DNA of 64,000 bases from Pseudomonadota bacterium (GCA_021805445.1 JAJZFH010000045.1:20706-84705); one strand, 5' to 3'; shown: positions 33,001 through 44,924, counted from the stretch's first letter. Program-made: numbers and translations. The notes: a model not told the origin generated them from the sequence alone.

Positions 33001-34711
33001 CGCCAAACCTGGGGAAGGAGGCCAACTACCCGGACACAAGGTCAGCCAGTACATCGGCAAGTTGCGGCATTCCGTGCCGGGGGTGGGTCTGATTTCTCCT
33101 CCACCGCACCATGACATCTATTCCATCGAAGATCTGGCCCAACTGATCCACGATCTCAAAAACGTCAATCCTCAAGCGCGCATCAGCGTCAAACTGGTTT
33201 CCGAAGTGGGGGTCGGTACGGTGGCGGCCGGGGTTGCCAAGGCTCATGCCGATCATGTCACCATCTCGGGACATGACGGCGGAACCGGTGCATCTCCTCT
33301 GTCTTCGATCAAACATGCCGGTTCCCCGTGGGAACTGGGGCTGGCGGAAACCCAGCAGACCTTGGTTCTCAACCGTCTGCGTGGGCGCATCTGCGTGCAG
33401 GCCGATGGACAGATGAAAACCGGGCGGGATGTGGTGATCGGAGCCTTGCTGGGCGCGGACGAATTTGGTTTTGCAACGGCACCGCTGGTGGTGGAGGGAT
33501 GCATCATGATGCGTAAGTGCCACCTCAATACCTGTCCGGTGGGCATTGCCACGCAGGATCCGGAGTTGACCCGACGATTCGCCGGGCAGCCCGAGCATGT
33601 GATCAATTATTTCTTCTTTGTGGCCGAGGAAGTACGCGAACTGATGGCCCAACTGGGATTCAGGACTTTCGAGGAGATGGTAGGACGGGTAGACCGTCTT
33701 GACATGCGCCGGGGGATTTCCCACTGGAAGGCTCAGGGGCTTGATTTTTCAAGAATCTTTCATAGCCCGGACATGCCTGTTCAGGTGGCTCGTTCCTGGA
33801 AGGAGCGGCAGGATCACGGCCTGGAACAGGCACTGGATCATGCCCTCATCGCCCAGTCCAAAGTCGCCATCGAGCAGGGTCAAGCGGTGGTCATCGAAAC
33901 GGGCGTGCGCAACGTCAACCGTTCCGTGGGTGCCATGTTGTCTGGCGAAGTGGCGCGCCATCATGGCTTTGCCGGTTTGCCTCAGGATACGATCCTGGTG
34001 CGCGCCAAGGGAACTGCCGGGCAGAGCTTTGGGGCATTTCTGGCCCATGGGGTGACTTTTCACTTATGTGGTGAAGCCAATGATTATGTTGGCAAGGGAC
34101 TGTCCGGGGGACGCATCATCATTCAACCCGCGCCCGAGTCTACTTTGTTGGCTGAAGAGAACATCATCGTGGGAAACACGGTTCTGTACGGTGCCGTTGC
34201 CGGTGAATGTTATTTCCGGGGAGTGGCAGGCGAACGCTTTGCCGTACGCAACTCCGGCGCAGTGGCCGTGGTGGAAGGAGTGGGAGATCACGGGTGCGAA
34301 TACATGACGGGAGGCACGGTGGTGGTACTGGGTGAGGCTGGACGCAATTTTGCCGCAGGGATGAGCGGGGGGATTGCCTTTGTCTATGACGAGGCTGGGG
34401 ATTTCGATAGGCGCTGTAATCTGGCCATGGTCGCACTCGAGGCGGTGCCCGAGGAAGAGCAAACTGCCGAGGTCAAAGGCGTTCTGGACACCCATGGACG
34501 GGTGCGTGTCAATCACATCGAAGCACGGGATGAATATCTGTTGCGTACCCTGATTGAAAACCATGTGCGTCACACGGGCAGTACCCGAGGGCAACAGATT
34601 CTGGATCAATGGTCGACTGCACGGTGCAAGTTCGTCAAGGTGATGCCCTTGGAGTATCGTCGTGCGCTGGCCGAAATGGCAGCGAAACAACAATCGGCAC
34701 AGGTGGCCTGA
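30095..34711 (+). CDS. gltB: Glutamate synthase (NADPH) large subunit
   Basis: GltB transfers the glutamine amide to 2-oxoglutarate; with GltD it forms NADPH-GOGAT. The 1538-residue product has, after a propeptide, the Ntn-type nucleophile Cys22 ([16 protein letters not shown]), the class II amidotransferase domain, a central domain, the FMN/synthase domain ([41 protein letters not shown]), the 3Fe-4S cluster cysteines in [19 protein letters not shown], and the C-terminal beta-helix with GxxxGG repeats. The start is a TTG at 30095, preceded by GAGGTG (30084-30089); no ATG or GTG suits. gltD follows with 1-bp spacing. Confidence 0.97.
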   Translation: MNHSSIPSAQGLYDPVHEHDACGVGFVAHIKGQKSHAIVRQGLQILENLTHRGATGADPLAGDGAGILLQIPDAFLRRAADQLGFALPEAGHYAVGMVFLPQDPRARESCEAILERCAREEGAEVLGWRTVPTQNQGLGDSVKRVEPFIRQIFLARGVTHGDQTVFERKLFVLRKRAEHEAAQKGYDRTRFYLPSLSSRTLIYKGMLLADQVGQYYTDLSDESLVSALALVHQRFSTNTFPTWDLAHPFRFIAHNGEINTLRGNVNWMAARRGNLASALLGEDMAKIWPIIVEGQSDSAAFDNALELLVAGGYSMVQAMTLLIPEAWACNPLMDGARRDYYEYHAALMEPWDGPAAVAFTDGRQIGATLDRNGLRPARYLQTRDDLVLMASEMGVLPIPEHKIIKKWRLQPGKMFLIDLEQGRIVSDAEIKSGLASQHPYRQWLEETQIRLESLPTPASATEEKSTAAVVLDHQQAFGMTEEELKFVLAPMVTSAQEAVGSMGDDTPLAVLSNRSKSLYQYFRQLFAQVTNPPIDPIREELVMSLVSFIGPRPNLLAVDEADPQPRLEVEQPVLLPEDMGCLRAIASLTAGRFRVSTLSICAPLQEGVTGLAARLETLCIQAVDAVRSGSNILILSDRSVGPAQVAIPALLATAAVHHYLVREGLRTATGLVVETGSAREVHHFALLVGYGAEAVYPWLVYETLEQGNGVFLNADVTPKEMRKRFSKAVSKGLLKVMSKMGISTVQSYCGAQIFEAIGLSASFVRRFFTGTASVVEGIGLAEVLEENLRLHRMAYSTGLLYQEALDAGGEYAYRIRGEAHMWTPESISKLQHATRSGNYATYQEYARAINDQAERWMTLRGLFEFKHAAQPLSLSEVEAATSIVKRFATGAMSLGSISQEAHSTLAIAMNRLGGKSNTGEGGEDPARFRPLSNGDSMRSAIKQVASGRFGVTAEYLVNADDIQIKMAQGAKPGEGGQLPGHKVSQYIGKLRHSVPGVGLISPPPHHDIYSIEDLAQLIHDLKNVNPQARISVKLVSEVGVGTVAAGVAKAHADHVTISGHDGGTGASPLSSIKHAGSPWELGLAETQQTLVLNRLRGRICVQADGQMKTGRDVVIGALLGADEFGFATAPLVVEGCIMMRKCHLNTCPVGIATQDPELTRRFAGQPEHVINYFFFVAEEVRELMAQLGFRTFEEMVGRVDRLDMRRGISHWKAQGLDFSRIFHSPDMPVQVARSWKERQDHGLEQALDHALIAQSKVAIEQGQAVVIETGVRNVNRSVGAMLSGEVARHHGFAGLPQDTILVRAKGTAGQSFGAFLAHGVTFHLCGEANDYVGKGLSGGRIIIQPAPESTLLAEENIIVGNTVLYGAVAGECYFRGVAGERFAVRNSGAVAVVEGVGDHGCEYMTGGTVVVLGEAGRNFAAGMSGGIAFVYDEAGDFDRRCNLAMVALEAVPEEEQTAEVKGVLDTHGRVRVNHIEARDEYLLRTLIENHVRHTGSTRGQQILDQWSTARCKFVKVMPLEYRRALAEMAAKQQSAQVA

Positions 34712-34712
34712 C

Positions 34713-36149
34713 ATGGGAAAGATTACGGGGTTCATGGAAATCGAACGGCAGGAACCCTCTGCCGAAATGCCACAGAAACGGGTGGGACACTACCGCGAAT
34801 TTATCATCGATCTGCCTCTGGAGAGCGTCAGCCAGCAAGGAGCACGGTGCATGGATTGCGGAATTCCCTTCTGTCAGACGGGATGTCCAGTCAATAATGT
34901 CATTCCCGACTGGAATGATCTGGTTTACCGTGGTCAGTGGCGTGAGGGATTGGACAACCTCCATTCCACCAACAATTTTCCGGAATTTACGGGTCGAGTC
35001 TGTCCTGCACCCTGTGAATCGGCTTGTGTGCTCAACATCAATACTGCGCCGGTAACCATCAAGAACATCGAACGTGTCCTGGTGGATCGGGGTTGGGAAG
35101 AAGGCTGGATTACTCCGAAAATTTCTTCGCAGAAGACGGGAAAGCGGGTGGCCGTGGTGGGTTCCGGGCCTTCCGGATTGGCTGCGGCACAGCAGTTGGC
35201 ACGGGCGGGACATGACGTGGTGGTGTTCGAAAAAAATGATCGGATCGGGGGACTGTTGCGTTACGGTATCCCGGACTTTAAATTGGAAAAGCCCCTGATC
35301 GATCGTCGACTCGATCAGATGCGGGCGGAAGGGGTGGAATTCCGTACGGGTGTGCATGTGGGCGTGACACTGTCCGCCTCGCATTTGCAGGAGACGTTTG
35401 ATGCGGTCCTGCTCACTGGGGGATCGGAACATCCCCGTGATTTGCCCGTGCCGGGACGGGAATTGAAGGGAGTTCATTTCGCCATGGAATTTCTGCCTCA
35501 ACAGAATCGACGCAATGCCGGAGATACGGTGGAAAATGGCCTTTTGGCTACGGGCAAGCATGTGGTGGTGATTGGCGGAGGCGATACGGGTTCCGATTGC
35601 GTGGGGACATCGATTCGCCAAGGTGCTCTTTCCGTCACACAGTTTGAAGTCATGCCGCGCCCTCCGGAACAGGAGGACAAACCTTTGGTATGGCCCCAAT
35701 ACCCCCTCAAGTTCCGTACTTCTACCTCCCAAGCGGAAGGGGGTACCCGTGACTGGAGTATTTCGACCCAGGCGTTTACAGGAGTCGAGGGGCAAGTGAC
35801 ACAGTTGCGCGCTGTGCGCCTGGAGTGGAAGGCGGATGAAAGGGGGCAGACGAAACCTCGGGAAATTCCGGGCACTGCTTTTGACATTCCGACAGATCTG
35901 GTCCTGCTGGCCATGGGTTACCTGCATCCGGTGCAGACCGGGTTGTTGGAACAGTTAGGGGTGGCAAAGGATGACCGGGGCAATGTGCAGGCCAATGTCA
36001 TGGACTATCAAACTTCGGTGTCCAAAGTATTTGCTGCCGGGGACATGCGACGTGGGCAGTCTCTGGTGGTCTGGGCCATTCGGGAAGGTCGTCAAGCGGC
36101 ACGAGCCATCGATGAGTTCCTGATGGGGCAGTCTGATCTTCCCCGCTGA
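34713..36149 (+). CDS. gltD: Glutamate synthase (NADPH) small subunit
   Basis: GltD oxidises NADPH and passes electrons through FAD and 4Fe-4S clusters to GltB. The 478-residue protein has the N-terminal cluster cysteines ([28 protein letters not shown]), the FAD dinucleotide motif [19 protein letters not shown], the NADPH site [20 protein letters not shown], and the C-terminal FAD segment [22 protein letters not shown] 34713 lies one base after the gltB stop. A compact hairpin in the 48-bp gap to hemE may mark the end of the gltBD unit. Confidence 0.97.
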   Translation: MGKITGFMEIERQEPSAEMPQKRVGHYREFIIDLPLESVSQQGARCMDCGIPFCQTGCPVNNVIPDWNDLVYRGQWREGLDNLHSTNNFPEFTGRVCPAPCESACVLNINTAPVTIKNIERVLVDRGWEEGWITPKISSQKTGKRVAVVGSGPSGLAAAQQLARAGHDVVVFEKNDRIGGLLRYGIPDFKLEKPLIDRRLDQMRAEGVEFRTGVHVGVTLSASHLQETFDAVLLTGGSEHPRDLPVPGRELKGVHFAMEFLPQQNRRNAGDTVENGLLATGKHVVVIGGGDTGSDCVGTSIRQGALSVTQFEVMPRPPEQEDKPLVWPQYPLKFRTSTSQAEGGTRDWSISTQAFTGVEGQVTQLRAVRLEWKADERGQTKPREIPGTAFDIPTDLVLLAMGYLHPVQTGLLEQLGVAKDDRGNVQANVMDYQTSVSKVFAAGDMRRGQSLVVWAIREGRQAARAIDEFLMGQSDLPR

Positions 36150-36164
36150 TTTTTCATGATTGAC

Positions 36165-36182
36165 CCGCCGAAGTGACGGCGG
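36165..36182 (+). other. GC-rich hairpin between gltD and hemE
   Basis: CCGCCG (36165-36170), AAGTGA, CGGCGG (36177-36182) form a perfect 6-bp GC stem with a 6-nt loop. No T run follows, so it is not a standard intrinsic terminator. It lies just upstream of the hemE Shine-Dalgarno (GAAGAGG, 36186-36192) and could attenuate read-through or affect hemE translation. Confidence 0.4.
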
Positions 36183-36197
36183 ACTGAAGAGGTTCCT

Positions 36198-37265
36198 GTG
36201 CTGAAAAATGATACCTTCCTAAAGGCTTTATTGCGTGAACCCGTTCCCTATACCCCGATTTGGATCATGCGACAGGCCGGTCGATATTTGCCTGAGTACA
36301 ATGCGACGCGGGCCAGAGCCGGCAGTTTTCTCAATTTGTGCAAATCACCGGACCTGGCCACGGAAGTCACGTTGCAGCCCTTGGCCCGGTATGCTCTGGA
36401 TGCCGCCATTCTTTTTTCCGATATTCTGACTGTGCCGGATGCCATGGGTCTGGGGCTGTATTTTGCGGAAGGAGAAGGACCTAAATTTGAACGTCCCATC
36501 CGCGATGAATGGGAAGTTCGCAATCTGAGTGTGCCGGATCCCACCGTGAACCTGCGTTATGTTCTGGATGGGGTGTCTCAGATTCGTAAAGCATTGGCGG
36601 GTTCGGTACCCCTCATCGGTTTTTCGGGCAGTCCGTTTACGCTGGCCTGCTACATGGTGGAAGGTGGTGGGTCGGAAGATTTCCGTCATATCAAGGGCAT
36701 GCTCTACCGTCGCCCGGATTTGTTGCATCGTATTCTGGAAGTGACCACCGAAGCGGTCATCCAGTATTTGAATGCCCAGATCGAGGCAGGTGCTCAGGCA
36801 GTCATGGTATTCGATACCTGGGGGGGAACGCTGACTCCGAGGGCCTATCGGGAATTTTCCCTGCATTATCTGGCAGTGATCGCTGCAGGGCTGACCAAAC
36901 AGGCAGAAGGGCGTCGGGTGCCCAGTATCGTCTTTACCAAAGGCGGTGGATTGTGGCTTGAATCCATTGCCGATGCGGGCTACGATGCCGTGGGGTTGGA
37001 CTGGACCATGGACATGGGTGAGGCCCGGCACCGAGTCGGCCATAAGGTCGCTTTGCAAGGCAATCTGGACCCGATGACCTTGTTCGGTACGCCCGAGTGC
37101 ATTCGCTCAGAGGTGGAAAGGGTACTGACGGAATTTGGTCCGGGATCGGGTCATGTTTTCAATCTTGGCCATGGCATTACGCGCTTTACGGATCCAGATC
37201 AGGTGACGGTGCTGGTGGATGCCGTGCACGAACTGAGCCGCCGACCAAGTATCGCTATTACCTGA
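36198..37265 (+). CDS. hemE: Uroporphyrinogen decarboxylase
   Basis: HemE decarboxylates uroporphyrinogen III to coproporphyrinogen III. The 355-residue protein has the N-terminal signature [15 protein letters not shown] (substrate-binding arginine), the catalytic aspartate region [32 protein letters not shown], and the C-terminal [16 protein letters not shown]. The start is GTG at 36198 after GAAGAGG with 5-nt spacing. The hemE-priA order is seen in other betaproteobacteria. The gap behind hemE contains DnaA boxes and repeats. Confidence 0.96.
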   Translation: MLKNDTFLKALLREPVPYTPIWIMRQAGRYLPEYNATRARAGSFLNLCKSPDLATEVTLQPLARYALDAAILFSDILTVPDAMGLGLYFAEGEGPKFERPIRDEWEVRNLSVPDPTVNLRYVLDGVSQIRKALAGSVPLIGFSGSPFTLACYMVEGGGSEDFRHIKGMLYRRPDLLHRILEVTTEAVIQYLNAQIEAGAQAVMVFDTWGGTLTPRAYREFSLHYLAVIAAGLTKQAEGRRVPSIVFTKGGGLWLESIADAGYDAVGLDWTMDMGEARHRVGHKVALQGNLDPMTLFGTPECIRSEVERVLTEFGPGSGHVFNLGHGITRFTDPDQVTVLVDAVHELSRRPSIAIT

Positions 37266-37309
37266 CACATAAGGAAAAAGCCAGATTATTCATGGTTTTT
37301 TCCCCAGTG

Positions 37310-37318
37310 TTATGCACA
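37310..37318 (+). promoter_or_regulatory. Perfect DnaA box in hemE/priA gap
   Basis: TTATGCACA matches the DnaA box TTATNCACA at all nine positions. It lies 45 bp after the hemE stop. A weaker relative, TTATTCATG (7 of 9), is at 37287-37295. Confidence 0.65.
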
Positions 37319-37342
37319 GAACGGGGGCGATGGGCAATAATC

Positions 37343-37420
37343 CTTATGAATCATGGAGGTTTTTGGTAAACATAAGGTAACACAATGATTTGTAAGTACA
37401 ACTTACGAATCATCGAGGTT
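37343..37420. repeat. Direct and inverted repeat cluster in hemE/priA gap
   Basis: CTTATGAATCATGGAGGTT (37343-37361) recurs as CTTACGAATCATCGAGGTT (37402-37420), 17 of 19 identical and 59 bp apart. The segment 37385-37396 is the inverse of the second copy's first 12 bases (11 of 12), so 37385-37413 forms an inverted repeat around a 5-bp spacer. CCTTATG (37342-37348) also pairs with CATAAGG (37371-37377). This nested set looks like a multi-site protein-binding region rather than a terminator. The protein is unknown. Confidence 0.7.
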
Positions 37421-37451
37421 GGGTCAGGCGACTTCAGGCACATTTAATATC

Positions 37452-37481
37452 TTGACAAGTATCAAATTCTCAACTTATAAA
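37452..37481 (+). promoter_or_regulatory. Promoter of priA
   Basis: TTGACA (37452-37457, perfect) and TATAAA (37476-37481, 5 of 6) are spaced 18 bp, within AT-rich DNA. Initiation near 37488 gives a leader of about 35 nt. The -10 overlaps an 8-of-9 DnaA box and the start site falls in a perfect one, so DnaA binding would be expected to block or modulate priA. Confidence 0.7.
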
Positions 37482-37495
37482 CAAAGTTATCCACA
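37475..37495 (+). promoter_or_regulatory. Tandem DnaA boxes over the priA start site
   Basis: TTATAAACA (37475-37483) matches TTATNCACA at 8 of 9 positions and TTATCCACA (37487-37495) is a perfect, high-affinity-type box. They are in the same orientation, 12 bp apart start to start, close to one helical turn, which would favour cooperative binding. Confidence 0.65.
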
Positions 37496-37522
37496 GATGC
37501 CCCGCACCTGTTCTGCTGACGC

Positions 37523-39514
37523 ATGGATCTCCAGGACCCCATGATCGTCGAAGTCCTGCTCGATCTGCCTTTACCACGCAGGTTTGATTATCATGCCAGT
37601 CTGGTGACAGAGGAGGATGTGGGGCGACGGGTCAAGGTTCCATGGGGCACTGGGCAAAAAGTCGGAGTGATTCGAGCCCTCAAACACACCTCCACTTACC
37701 CCTTGGACAAAATCAAGGAGGTCCTGGAGATCTGGCGGGACGTCCCGCCCCTGAATGCCCGTGATTGGCAGTTGCTGGAATTCTGTAGTGCCTATTATCA
37801 CTATCCTTTGGGTCAAACAGTGCTGGCCATGCTGCCGCCTGCTTTGCGTCGGGTCGGGGGCTGGCTGCCGCCGCGCCGAGTACGCCAATCCCGGAACGAT
37901 CCTGCCCAGAGTTCGACGATGCCTCTCAATAAGGACCAGCGGGCGGTGGTGCAGACGATTCTCCGGCAACCGCACTTTGCCGTGCACCTGATCCATGGAG
38001 TGACCGGGAGCGGCAAGACCGAGGTTTATTTTTCTCTGATCGAAGAGGTATTGAGGCGCGGACGACAGGTTCTCCTGCTGGTTCCGGAAATCAACCTGAC
38101 CCCCCAACTGGAACAACGTCTGGCGCGCCGCTGGCCTACCCTGGACTGGGTCAGTCTGCACAGCGGGGTCAGTGAGAAGGAACGGGCGCGGCGTTGGCTG
38201 GCGGCCCAGGCCGGGACCGCACGTTTGGTATTGGGCACACGCCTGGCAGTTTTTACGCCTCTACCCGAGTTGGGATTGATCGTGGTGGATGAAGAGCATG
38301 AGGCTTCCTTCAAACAGCAGGATGGACTGCGGTATTCCGCCCGGGACATGGCCATTGTCCGTGCGCGTCAGGGGGGGGTTCCGATTGTACTGGGATCGGC
38401 GACGCCCACATTGGAAAGTTGGCACAATGCCCGTTCCGGACGGTATCAACTGCACCATTTGAGAGAGCGGGCCGTACCCGGCGCCTGTTTGCCTCAACTG
38501 ACTCTGGTCCCTACGGCGCAGGAAGGACTCTCTCCCCACTGGGTGACCGCCTTGCATGAAACTTTGGGCCGGGGAGAACAGGTCCTGGTGTTCATCAACC
38601 GGCGAGGGTATGCCCCGGTTCTGTATTGCCCCAACTGTGGCTGGCAGGCGGCCTGTCCGCGCTGTAGTGTGCGCCTGGTGGTTCACCGGCGTGCACGCCA
38701 ACTGCGTTGTCATCACTGTGGTCTGGAGCAGGTCCTGAACGAGGCTTGTCCGTCCTGCGGGAATGTTCACATGGAAACCCGTGGAGAAGGGACACAGCAG
38801 GTGGAAGAACGTCTGCGTACCTATTGTCCCTCGGCCAGTCTCTTGCGTCTGGACAGTGACAGTCTGGCCTTGAAGGGAAGTTGGGAAAAGGCGCGGGAAC
38901 AAATTTTGGACCATCAGGTGGATATTCTGGTGGGGACCCAGTTATTGGTCAAGGGGCACGACTTTCCTGATTTGTCTCTGGTGGTGGTACTGAATGCCGA
39001 CCAGTCGCTCTTCAGCAGCGATTTTCGTGCTTCAGAACGGCTTTACGCGCAACTTCTTCAGGTGGCAGGTCGTGCCGGACGGGCAGAAAAGGCGGGACAG
39101 GTGTGGATTGAAACGGATTATCCTGGACATCCCGTACTGTTGGCGCTGTTGCAGCACGAAACAGAAAACTTTCTGGACCAGGAATTGGCCCTGCGGCGTC
39201 AGATGGGATGGCCGCCTTTCAATTATCTGGCCATCCTCCGGGTAGAAGCACGGGACGTGGCCAAGGTCGCTGCCTTTCTGGAGGAGGCGCGGCGGAAAGC
39301 CTTGGCGCGAGGAGGAGAAGGGATCAGTATTTTTGATCCGGTTCCATCCTCCTTGGCACGCAAGGCTGGCTTCCACCGCTGGCAATTACTCGTTCAGGGC
39401 GTGCAACGCGCTCACCTGCAAGCGTTTCTGACCGGGTGGGTGGATGAGTTGCGTGCGATGCGCTCGGGGCGAAGCATCCATTGGGTGCTCGAAGTCGATC
39501 CCTGGGACTGTTAG
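37523..39514 (+). CDS. priA: Primosomal replication-restart helicase PriA
   Basis: PriA recognises stalled or collapsed forks and reloads the replisome. The 663-residue protein has an N-terminal DNA-binding domain ([14 protein letters not shown]), Walker [10 protein letters not shown] (lysine about residue 165), DEEH box, motif GSATPTLES, the zinc-binding cysteines in pairs (CPNC, CPRC, CHHC, CPSC, about residues 370-415), and motifs [14 protein letters not shown] and QVAGRAGR. It is about 70 residues shorter than E. coli PriA, mostly in the N-terminal half. ATG 37523 is used; ATG 37541 is possible. It ends overlapping convergent uppP by 4 bp. Confidence 0.96.
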   Translation: MDLQDPMIVEVLLDLPLPRRFDYHASLVTEEDVGRRVKVPWGTGQKVGVIRALKHTSTYPLDKIKEVLEIWRDVPPLNARDWQLLEFCSAYYHYPLGQTVLAMLPPALRRVGGWLPPRRVRQSRNDPAQSSTMPLNKDQRAVVQTILRQPHFAVHLIHGVTGSGKTEVYFSLIEEVLRRGRQVLLLVPEINLTPQLEQRLARRWPTLDWVSLHSGVSEKERARRWLAAQAGTARLVLGTRLAVFTPLPELGLIVVDEEHEASFKQQDGLRYSARDMAIVRARQGGVPIVLGSATPTLESWHNARSGRYQLHHLRERAVPGACLPQLTLVPTAQEGLSPHWVTALHETLGRGEQVLVFINRRGYAPVLYCPNCGWQAACPRCSVRLVVHRRARQLRCHHCGLEQVLNEACPSCGNVHMETRGEGTQQVEERLRTYCPSASLLRLDSDSLALKGSWEKAREQILDHQVDILVGTQLLVKGHDFPDLSLVVVLNADQSLFSSDFRASERLYAQLLQVAGRAGRAEKAGQVWIETDYPGHPVLLALLQHETENFLDQELALRRQMGWPPFNYLAILRVEARDVAKVAAFLEEARRKALARGGEGISIFDPVPSSLARKAGFHRWQLLVQGVQRAHLQAFLTGWVDELRAMRSGRSIHWVLEVDPWDC

Positions 39515-40332
39515 TCGGTCCATTGCACCCAACCAAAGGTATGAGTGAGCAGGATGAGCAGACCAAACAGGATCCGGTAATAGGCAAAACCGGTGAAGTC
39601 ATGCTGGCTGACGAAACGCAGCAAAGCGCGCACGGTCATGAAAGCAAAAATGAAAGAGAACAAACTACCGACCAGAAACATGCCCAGATCACTGGCATGA
39701 AAAAGGTGGCGGTATTTGACCAACTCGTACACGGTGGCCGCACTCAGGGTGGGAATGGCGAGAAAAAAGGAAAACTCCGTGGCCGCCGTGCGGGATAGTC
39801 CAAAGAACAGTCCCCCCATGATGGTGGCGCCAGAACGAGAAGTGCCGGGGATCAGGGCAAAGGACTGACAGAGTCCGATCTTGAGGGCGATACGCCAGTC
39901 CATGTCATCCACCGTGGAGATGCGGACTGGTTGACGACGACGTTCCACCCAGAAAATGACAAAGGCGCCCAGGATGAAGGCCAGCGCGACGGGCAAGGGG
40001 GCGAACAGATGCGCCTTGATGGACTTGGCGAACAATAAACCCAGAATCGCTGCCGGAAGAAAGGCCAGCAGCAGGTTGAGGGTAAAGCGTCGGGCAGCAC
40101 GATCCCTGGGCAATCCCACGACCACGCGTCCAATCCGCGCCCGGTACTCCCAGCAAATGGCCAGGATGGCGGCAAACTGGATGACGATTTCAAAAACCTT
40201 GCCTTTTTCGTCATTGAAGTGCAGCAGACTGCCGACCAGTATCAGGTGCCCGGTGCTGGAAACCGGCAGAAATTCCGTCAGTCCCTCCACCACGCCCAGG
40301 ATGGCCGCTTTGACCAGCAACAGGACATCCAT
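39511..40332 (-). CDS. uppP: Undecaprenyl-diphosphate phosphatase
   Basis: UppP (BacA) recycles the lipid carrier for peptidoglycan and other envelope polymers by dephosphorylating C55-PP. The 273-residue polytopic protein has the signature [17 protein letters not shown] (catalytic glutamate-rich motif) and the second active-site motif [14 protein letters not shown]. About eight hydrophobic segments are visible. It starts 3 bp after the thiC stop on the same strand, so it is probably co-transcribed with greB-thiC although functionally unrelated. Confidence 0.95.
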   Translation of the reverse strand: MDVLLLVKAAILGVVEGLTEFLPVSSTGHLILVGSLLHFNDEKGKVFEIVIQFAAILAICWEYRARIGRVVVGLPRDRAARRFTLNLLLAFLPAAILGLLFAKSIKAHLFAPLPVALAFILGAFVIFWVERRRQPVRISTVDDMDWRIALKIGLCQSFALIPGTSRSGATIMGGLFFGLSRTAATEFSFFLAIPTLSAATVYELVKYRHLFHASDLGMFLVGSLFSFIFAFMTVRALLRFVSQHDFTGFAYYRILFGLLILLTHTFGWVQWTD

Positions 40333-40335
40333 GGG

Positions 40336-42264
<1,929 letters not shown>

Positions 42265-42315
42265 TTAACAGGGGAAGTGTACCAGATGGACAGCGTCTAC
42301 CCGATTCCAACATGC

Positions 42316-42891
42316 TCAAGGGGGGGGTATGAGGGGGTCCAGAGGCAAGTAGTGAACGTCGACGATGTCGAGGGTACGCAGTCCAGCCGGACTCATGAAA
42401 CGGACCGTATCGCCGGCACGTTGCTTGAGCAGGGCGCGGGCCAGGGGTGAAATCCAACTGATGTGGCCACATCCGGGATCGGTTTCATCCCTGCCGACGA
42501 TGGTATAGACATAAGTTTGATCATCCTCTTCTACGGTCACCTGTGCGCCGAAAAAAATCTGATCATTTCCGGATTGCAAGGTGGGATCGACGACTTGGGC
42601 AATTTCCAGTCGTTTGGTGAGAAAGCGCAGGCGCCGATCGATCTCGCGCAGGCGTCGTTTCCCGTAAATATAATCCCCATTTTCCGAACGATCGCCGTTG
42701 GAGGCCGCCCAAGACACGGTTTCCACGACTTTTGGACGCTCCACGCGCAACAGGTGATCCAATTCGGCGACCAGTCGGGCATGTCCCCGAGGGGTCAAAT
42801 AATTGGGCGTGTGGGGCGGCAGGTCGGTATTCGATGCCGAAAGGTCTTCCTCCTCCTCGTTCTCTGACTCACGCACAAAGGCTTTGCTCAT
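42316..42891 (-). CDS. greB: Transcription elongation factor GreB
   Basis: Gre factors enter the RNA polymerase secondary channel and stimulate cleavage of backtracked RNA. The 191-residue product has an acidic N-terminal extension (ENEEEEDLSAS), then the Gre coiled coil with NYLTPRGHARLVAELDHLL and the tip motif SENGDYIYGKRRLREID, diagnostic of GreB rather than GreA, and the C-terminal FKBP-like domain (ISWISPLARALLKQRAGD). The N-terminal extension and a proline-rich tail (PLDPLIPPP) make it about 30 residues longer than E. coli GreB. Its start lies 3 bp after the methyltransferase stop. Confidence 0.93.
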   Translation of the reverse strand: MSKAFVRESENEEEEDLSASNTDLPPHTPNYLTPRGHARLVAELDHLLRVERPKVVETVSWAASNGDRSENGDYIYGKRRLREIDRRLRFLTKRLEIAQVVDPTLQSGNDQIFFGAQVTVEEDDQTYVYTIVGRDETDPGCGHISWISPLARALLKQRAGDTVRFMSPAGLRTLDIVDVHYLPLDPLIPPP

Positions 42892-42894
42892 TAC

Positions 42895-43548
42895 TCAAAA
42901 TTCAAAGAGAGGTATTTGTGCTGCGTGGTGAAGGGAGGGAACCCAGGTTTCAAAAAGTGATTCTTCCCGCAGGGTTCCATTCGGCAGGCGCATCCAGCGT
43001 CGTACGGTCATGACGGGTGCATGGCCGGTGATGGCAAGGGCGCATCCTCCGGCCGCCAATGCGTTGAGAAATACCGGTGGCAGATACGGGACGGAGCCTG
43101 TAAGCAGGATGGTGTCCCAGACGGATCCCGGGCGCCATCCTTGGGCGGCATCCCCCACTTCTATGGTGACATTGTGAATTCCGGCATTGTGCAGGCGCTG
43201 GCGGGCCTGAGTGGCCAGCGTCGGGTGGATTTCCACCGAGGTGACGGTGGCGGCGCGTTTGCCCAGCAAGGCGGCCACGTATCCACTCCCCGTTCCTACA
43301 TGAAGGACACGGTCTGATTTCTTGAGACGCAATTCTTGAATCAGGCGGGCTTCCAATTTGGGCGAAAGCATGAATTCGCCATGATCCAGAGGAATTTCCA
43401 TGTCGACGAAAGCCAGTTCACGCTGGCCGACAGGGACAAATTCTTCACGGCGGACCTGGTAGAGTAGATCGAGCACTTCGATATTCAGGACCTCCCAAGG
43501 GCGGATCTGTTGTTCGACCATATTGAAGCGAGCCTGTTCGAGATTCAT
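42895..43548 (-). CDS. Protein-L-isoaspartate O-methyltransferase-like protein
   Basis: The 217-residue SAM-dependent enzyme belongs to the PCMT family: NMVEQQIRPWEV, REEFVP, PLDHGEFMLSPKLEARLIQEL, the SAM motif VLHVGTGSGYVAALLG, and VGDAAQGW. Canonical Pcm has ISQPYxV at the substrate site, but here the corresponding segment reads FMLSPKLEARL, and the C-terminal half reads LTGSVPYLPP where Pcm has VTAAxxxxP. This subgroup (IRPW type) is common in betaproteobacteria and may not repair isoaspartate. ATG 43548 follows GGAGG closely. An extended -10 lies 45 bp upstream. Confidence 0.85.
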   Translation of the reverse strand: MNLEQARFNMVEQQIRPWEVLNIEVLDLLYQVRREEFVPVGQRELAFVDMEIPLDHGEFMLSPKLEARLIQELRLKKSDRVLHVGTGSGYVAALLGKRAATVTSVEIHPTLATQARQRLHNAGIHNVTIEVGDAAQGWRPGSVWDTILLTGSVPYLPPVFLNALAAGGCALAITGHAPVMTVRRWMRLPNGTLREESLFETWVPSLHHAAQIPLFEF

Positions 43549-43592
43549 TAAGTGCCTCCGGGAGGGATGAAACATCATTCGGTCAATCCACC

Positions 43593-43601
43593 ATTGTAGC
43601 A
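43593..43601 (-). promoter_or_regulatory. Extended -10 promoter element upstream of the Pcm-like gene
   Basis: On the minus strand the sequence reads TGCTACAAT: TACAAT (5 of 6) preceded by TGN, the extended -10 that can act without a good -35. Initiation near 43586 would give a leader of about 38 nt before the ATG at 43548, and could drive pcm-like/greB/thiC/uppP. Confidence 0.45.
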
Positions 43602-43664
43602 AAATCAGTGTGAGGATAGTCTTTGGTCATTGGAGCAGTGGGGGGAAAATTTTGTCGTTTGCAG

Positions 43665-44924
43665 TCAATGCACTAACTTGCGAACCAGGCCCAGCAGGGT
43701 GGCGGTGGCTCCTCGGTGCCGCTCGACGAAGGACCGTCCTTGCTCCCCCATGGAACGGCAGAGCGTTGGGTTTTCGAGAAATTCCCTGACCAGTCGAGGC
43801 AACTCGTCCAACGTGAAAAATTGCCGGGCGGCACCGCACGCCACGGCGGCGCTGCTGGCCTCGGCAAAGTTGAACGTGTGCGGACCCAGCAGGACGGGGC
43901 ACCCGACGCTGAGGGCTTCAAGGAGATTCTGTCCCCCCAGGGGGAGTAGGGTGCCGCCTATGAGCGCGTATTGGGCCAGACGATACCAGGTGTACATTTC
44001 CCCCATGCTGTCCCCTAACAAGACCGTCGTCTCGGCAGAGAGGGGGCGCTGCGCCGAGCGCCGCTGGTAGGGGATGTGATGCTCTTCGAGCAAGGCGGCC
44101 ACGGCGTCAAACCGTTGCGGGTGTCGGGGAGCCAGCACCAGCAGACAGGGCGGGGTGAGCAGGGAACCCAGATGTTTCAGCAGGAGTTCTTCTTCTCCTT
44201 CGCGTGTGCTGGCTGCGATCCAGACCGGTCGGTTCTCACCGATCATCTGACGGATTTGTTGAAAGGCCGCATCATGCGCGCAGGGCGGGGGCGCATCGAA
44301 CTTGAGGTTACCCATGAGTTCGACCGGAGGGGCACCCAAGGCTTCAAAGCGTTGTGCATCGGCGCGCGATTGAGCCGCGATGAGCGACAGTTGATTCAGG
44401 AGGGTACGCGTCAGAGTGGGGAAAAGGGCATAACGTCGTGCCGAACGTTCCGACAGTCGCGCGTTGGCCAGAACCAGGGGAATATGACGGTGGTGGCACT
44501 CATGGATCAGGCGGGGCCAGAGTTCCGTTTCCAGAAGAAAGCCCAGAGTGGGTGTGAAGGTCTCCAAAAAACGTCTCACTGCGCCGGGCAGGTCATAGGG
44601 CAGGTAGACGCGCTGAATTCCTGGAGGGACTTCAGCGCGCGCCGTTTCTCGTCCGGTCGGTGTGGTATGGGTCAGCAAGAAGGCATGGTCCGGGTATTGC
44701 TCGGCCAGGGATCGAAGAAGTGGCAAGGCAGCACGAGTTTCCCCCACCGAGACGGCGTGGAGCCAGATCAGAGGGCGGGATTCAGTGCGCGGGCGGGGGT
44801 AGTGACCAAGGCGTTCGAGCCAATGGAGGCGATAGCCGGGCTGTTGTCGGCCACGCCACCAGAGACGGAGAAAAAACAGGGGCAGTATCAAGCGGGTCAA
44901 CTGGGTGTACCAGAACAGGTTCAT
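43665..44924 (-). CDS. waaA: 3-deoxy-D-manno-octulosonic acid (Kdo) transferase
   Basis: WaaA adds Kdo to lipid IVA, beginning the LPS core. The 419-residue protein has an N-terminal membrane anchor (LFWYTQLTRLILPLFFLRLWW), the catalytic motif HAVSVGETRAALPLL (the conserved SVGE glutamate), FLLTHTTPTGRETA, LLETELWPRLI, and the GT-B C-terminal donor site GTLLPLGGQNLLEALSVGCPVLLGPH. ATG 44924 is set by homology; the frame is open much further upstream inside waaC. It overlaps waaC by 4 bp. Confidence 0.95.
   Translation of the reverse strand: MNLFWYTQLTRLILPLFFLRLWWRGRQQPGYRLHWLERLGHYPRPRTESRPLIWLHAVSVGETRAALPLLRSLAEQYPDHAFLLTHTTPTGRETARAEVPPGIQRVYLPYDLPGAVRRFLETFTPTLGFLLETELWPRLIHECHHRHIPLVLANARLSERSARRYALFPTLTRTLLNQLSLIAAQSRADAQRFEALGAPPVELMGNLKFDAPPPCAHDAAFQQIRQMIGENRPVWIAASTREGEEELLLKHLGSLLTPPCLLVLAPRHPQRFDAVAALLEEHHIPYQRRSAQRPLSAETTVLLGDSMGEMYTWYRLAQYALIGGTLLPLGGQNLLEALSVGCPVLLGPHTFNFAEASSAAVACGAARQFFTLDELPRLVREFLENPTLCRSMGEQGRSFVERHRGATATLLGLVRKLVH

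Noticed and set aside
30770..33025. Two long open frames (345 and 342 codons) antisense to gltB
   Set aside because: Products are low-complexity His/Gly/Arg-rich shadows of the gltB codons with no recognisable domains.
34635..35927. 430-codon open frame antisense to gltD
   Set aside because: Shadow of gltD; no start signal or homology.
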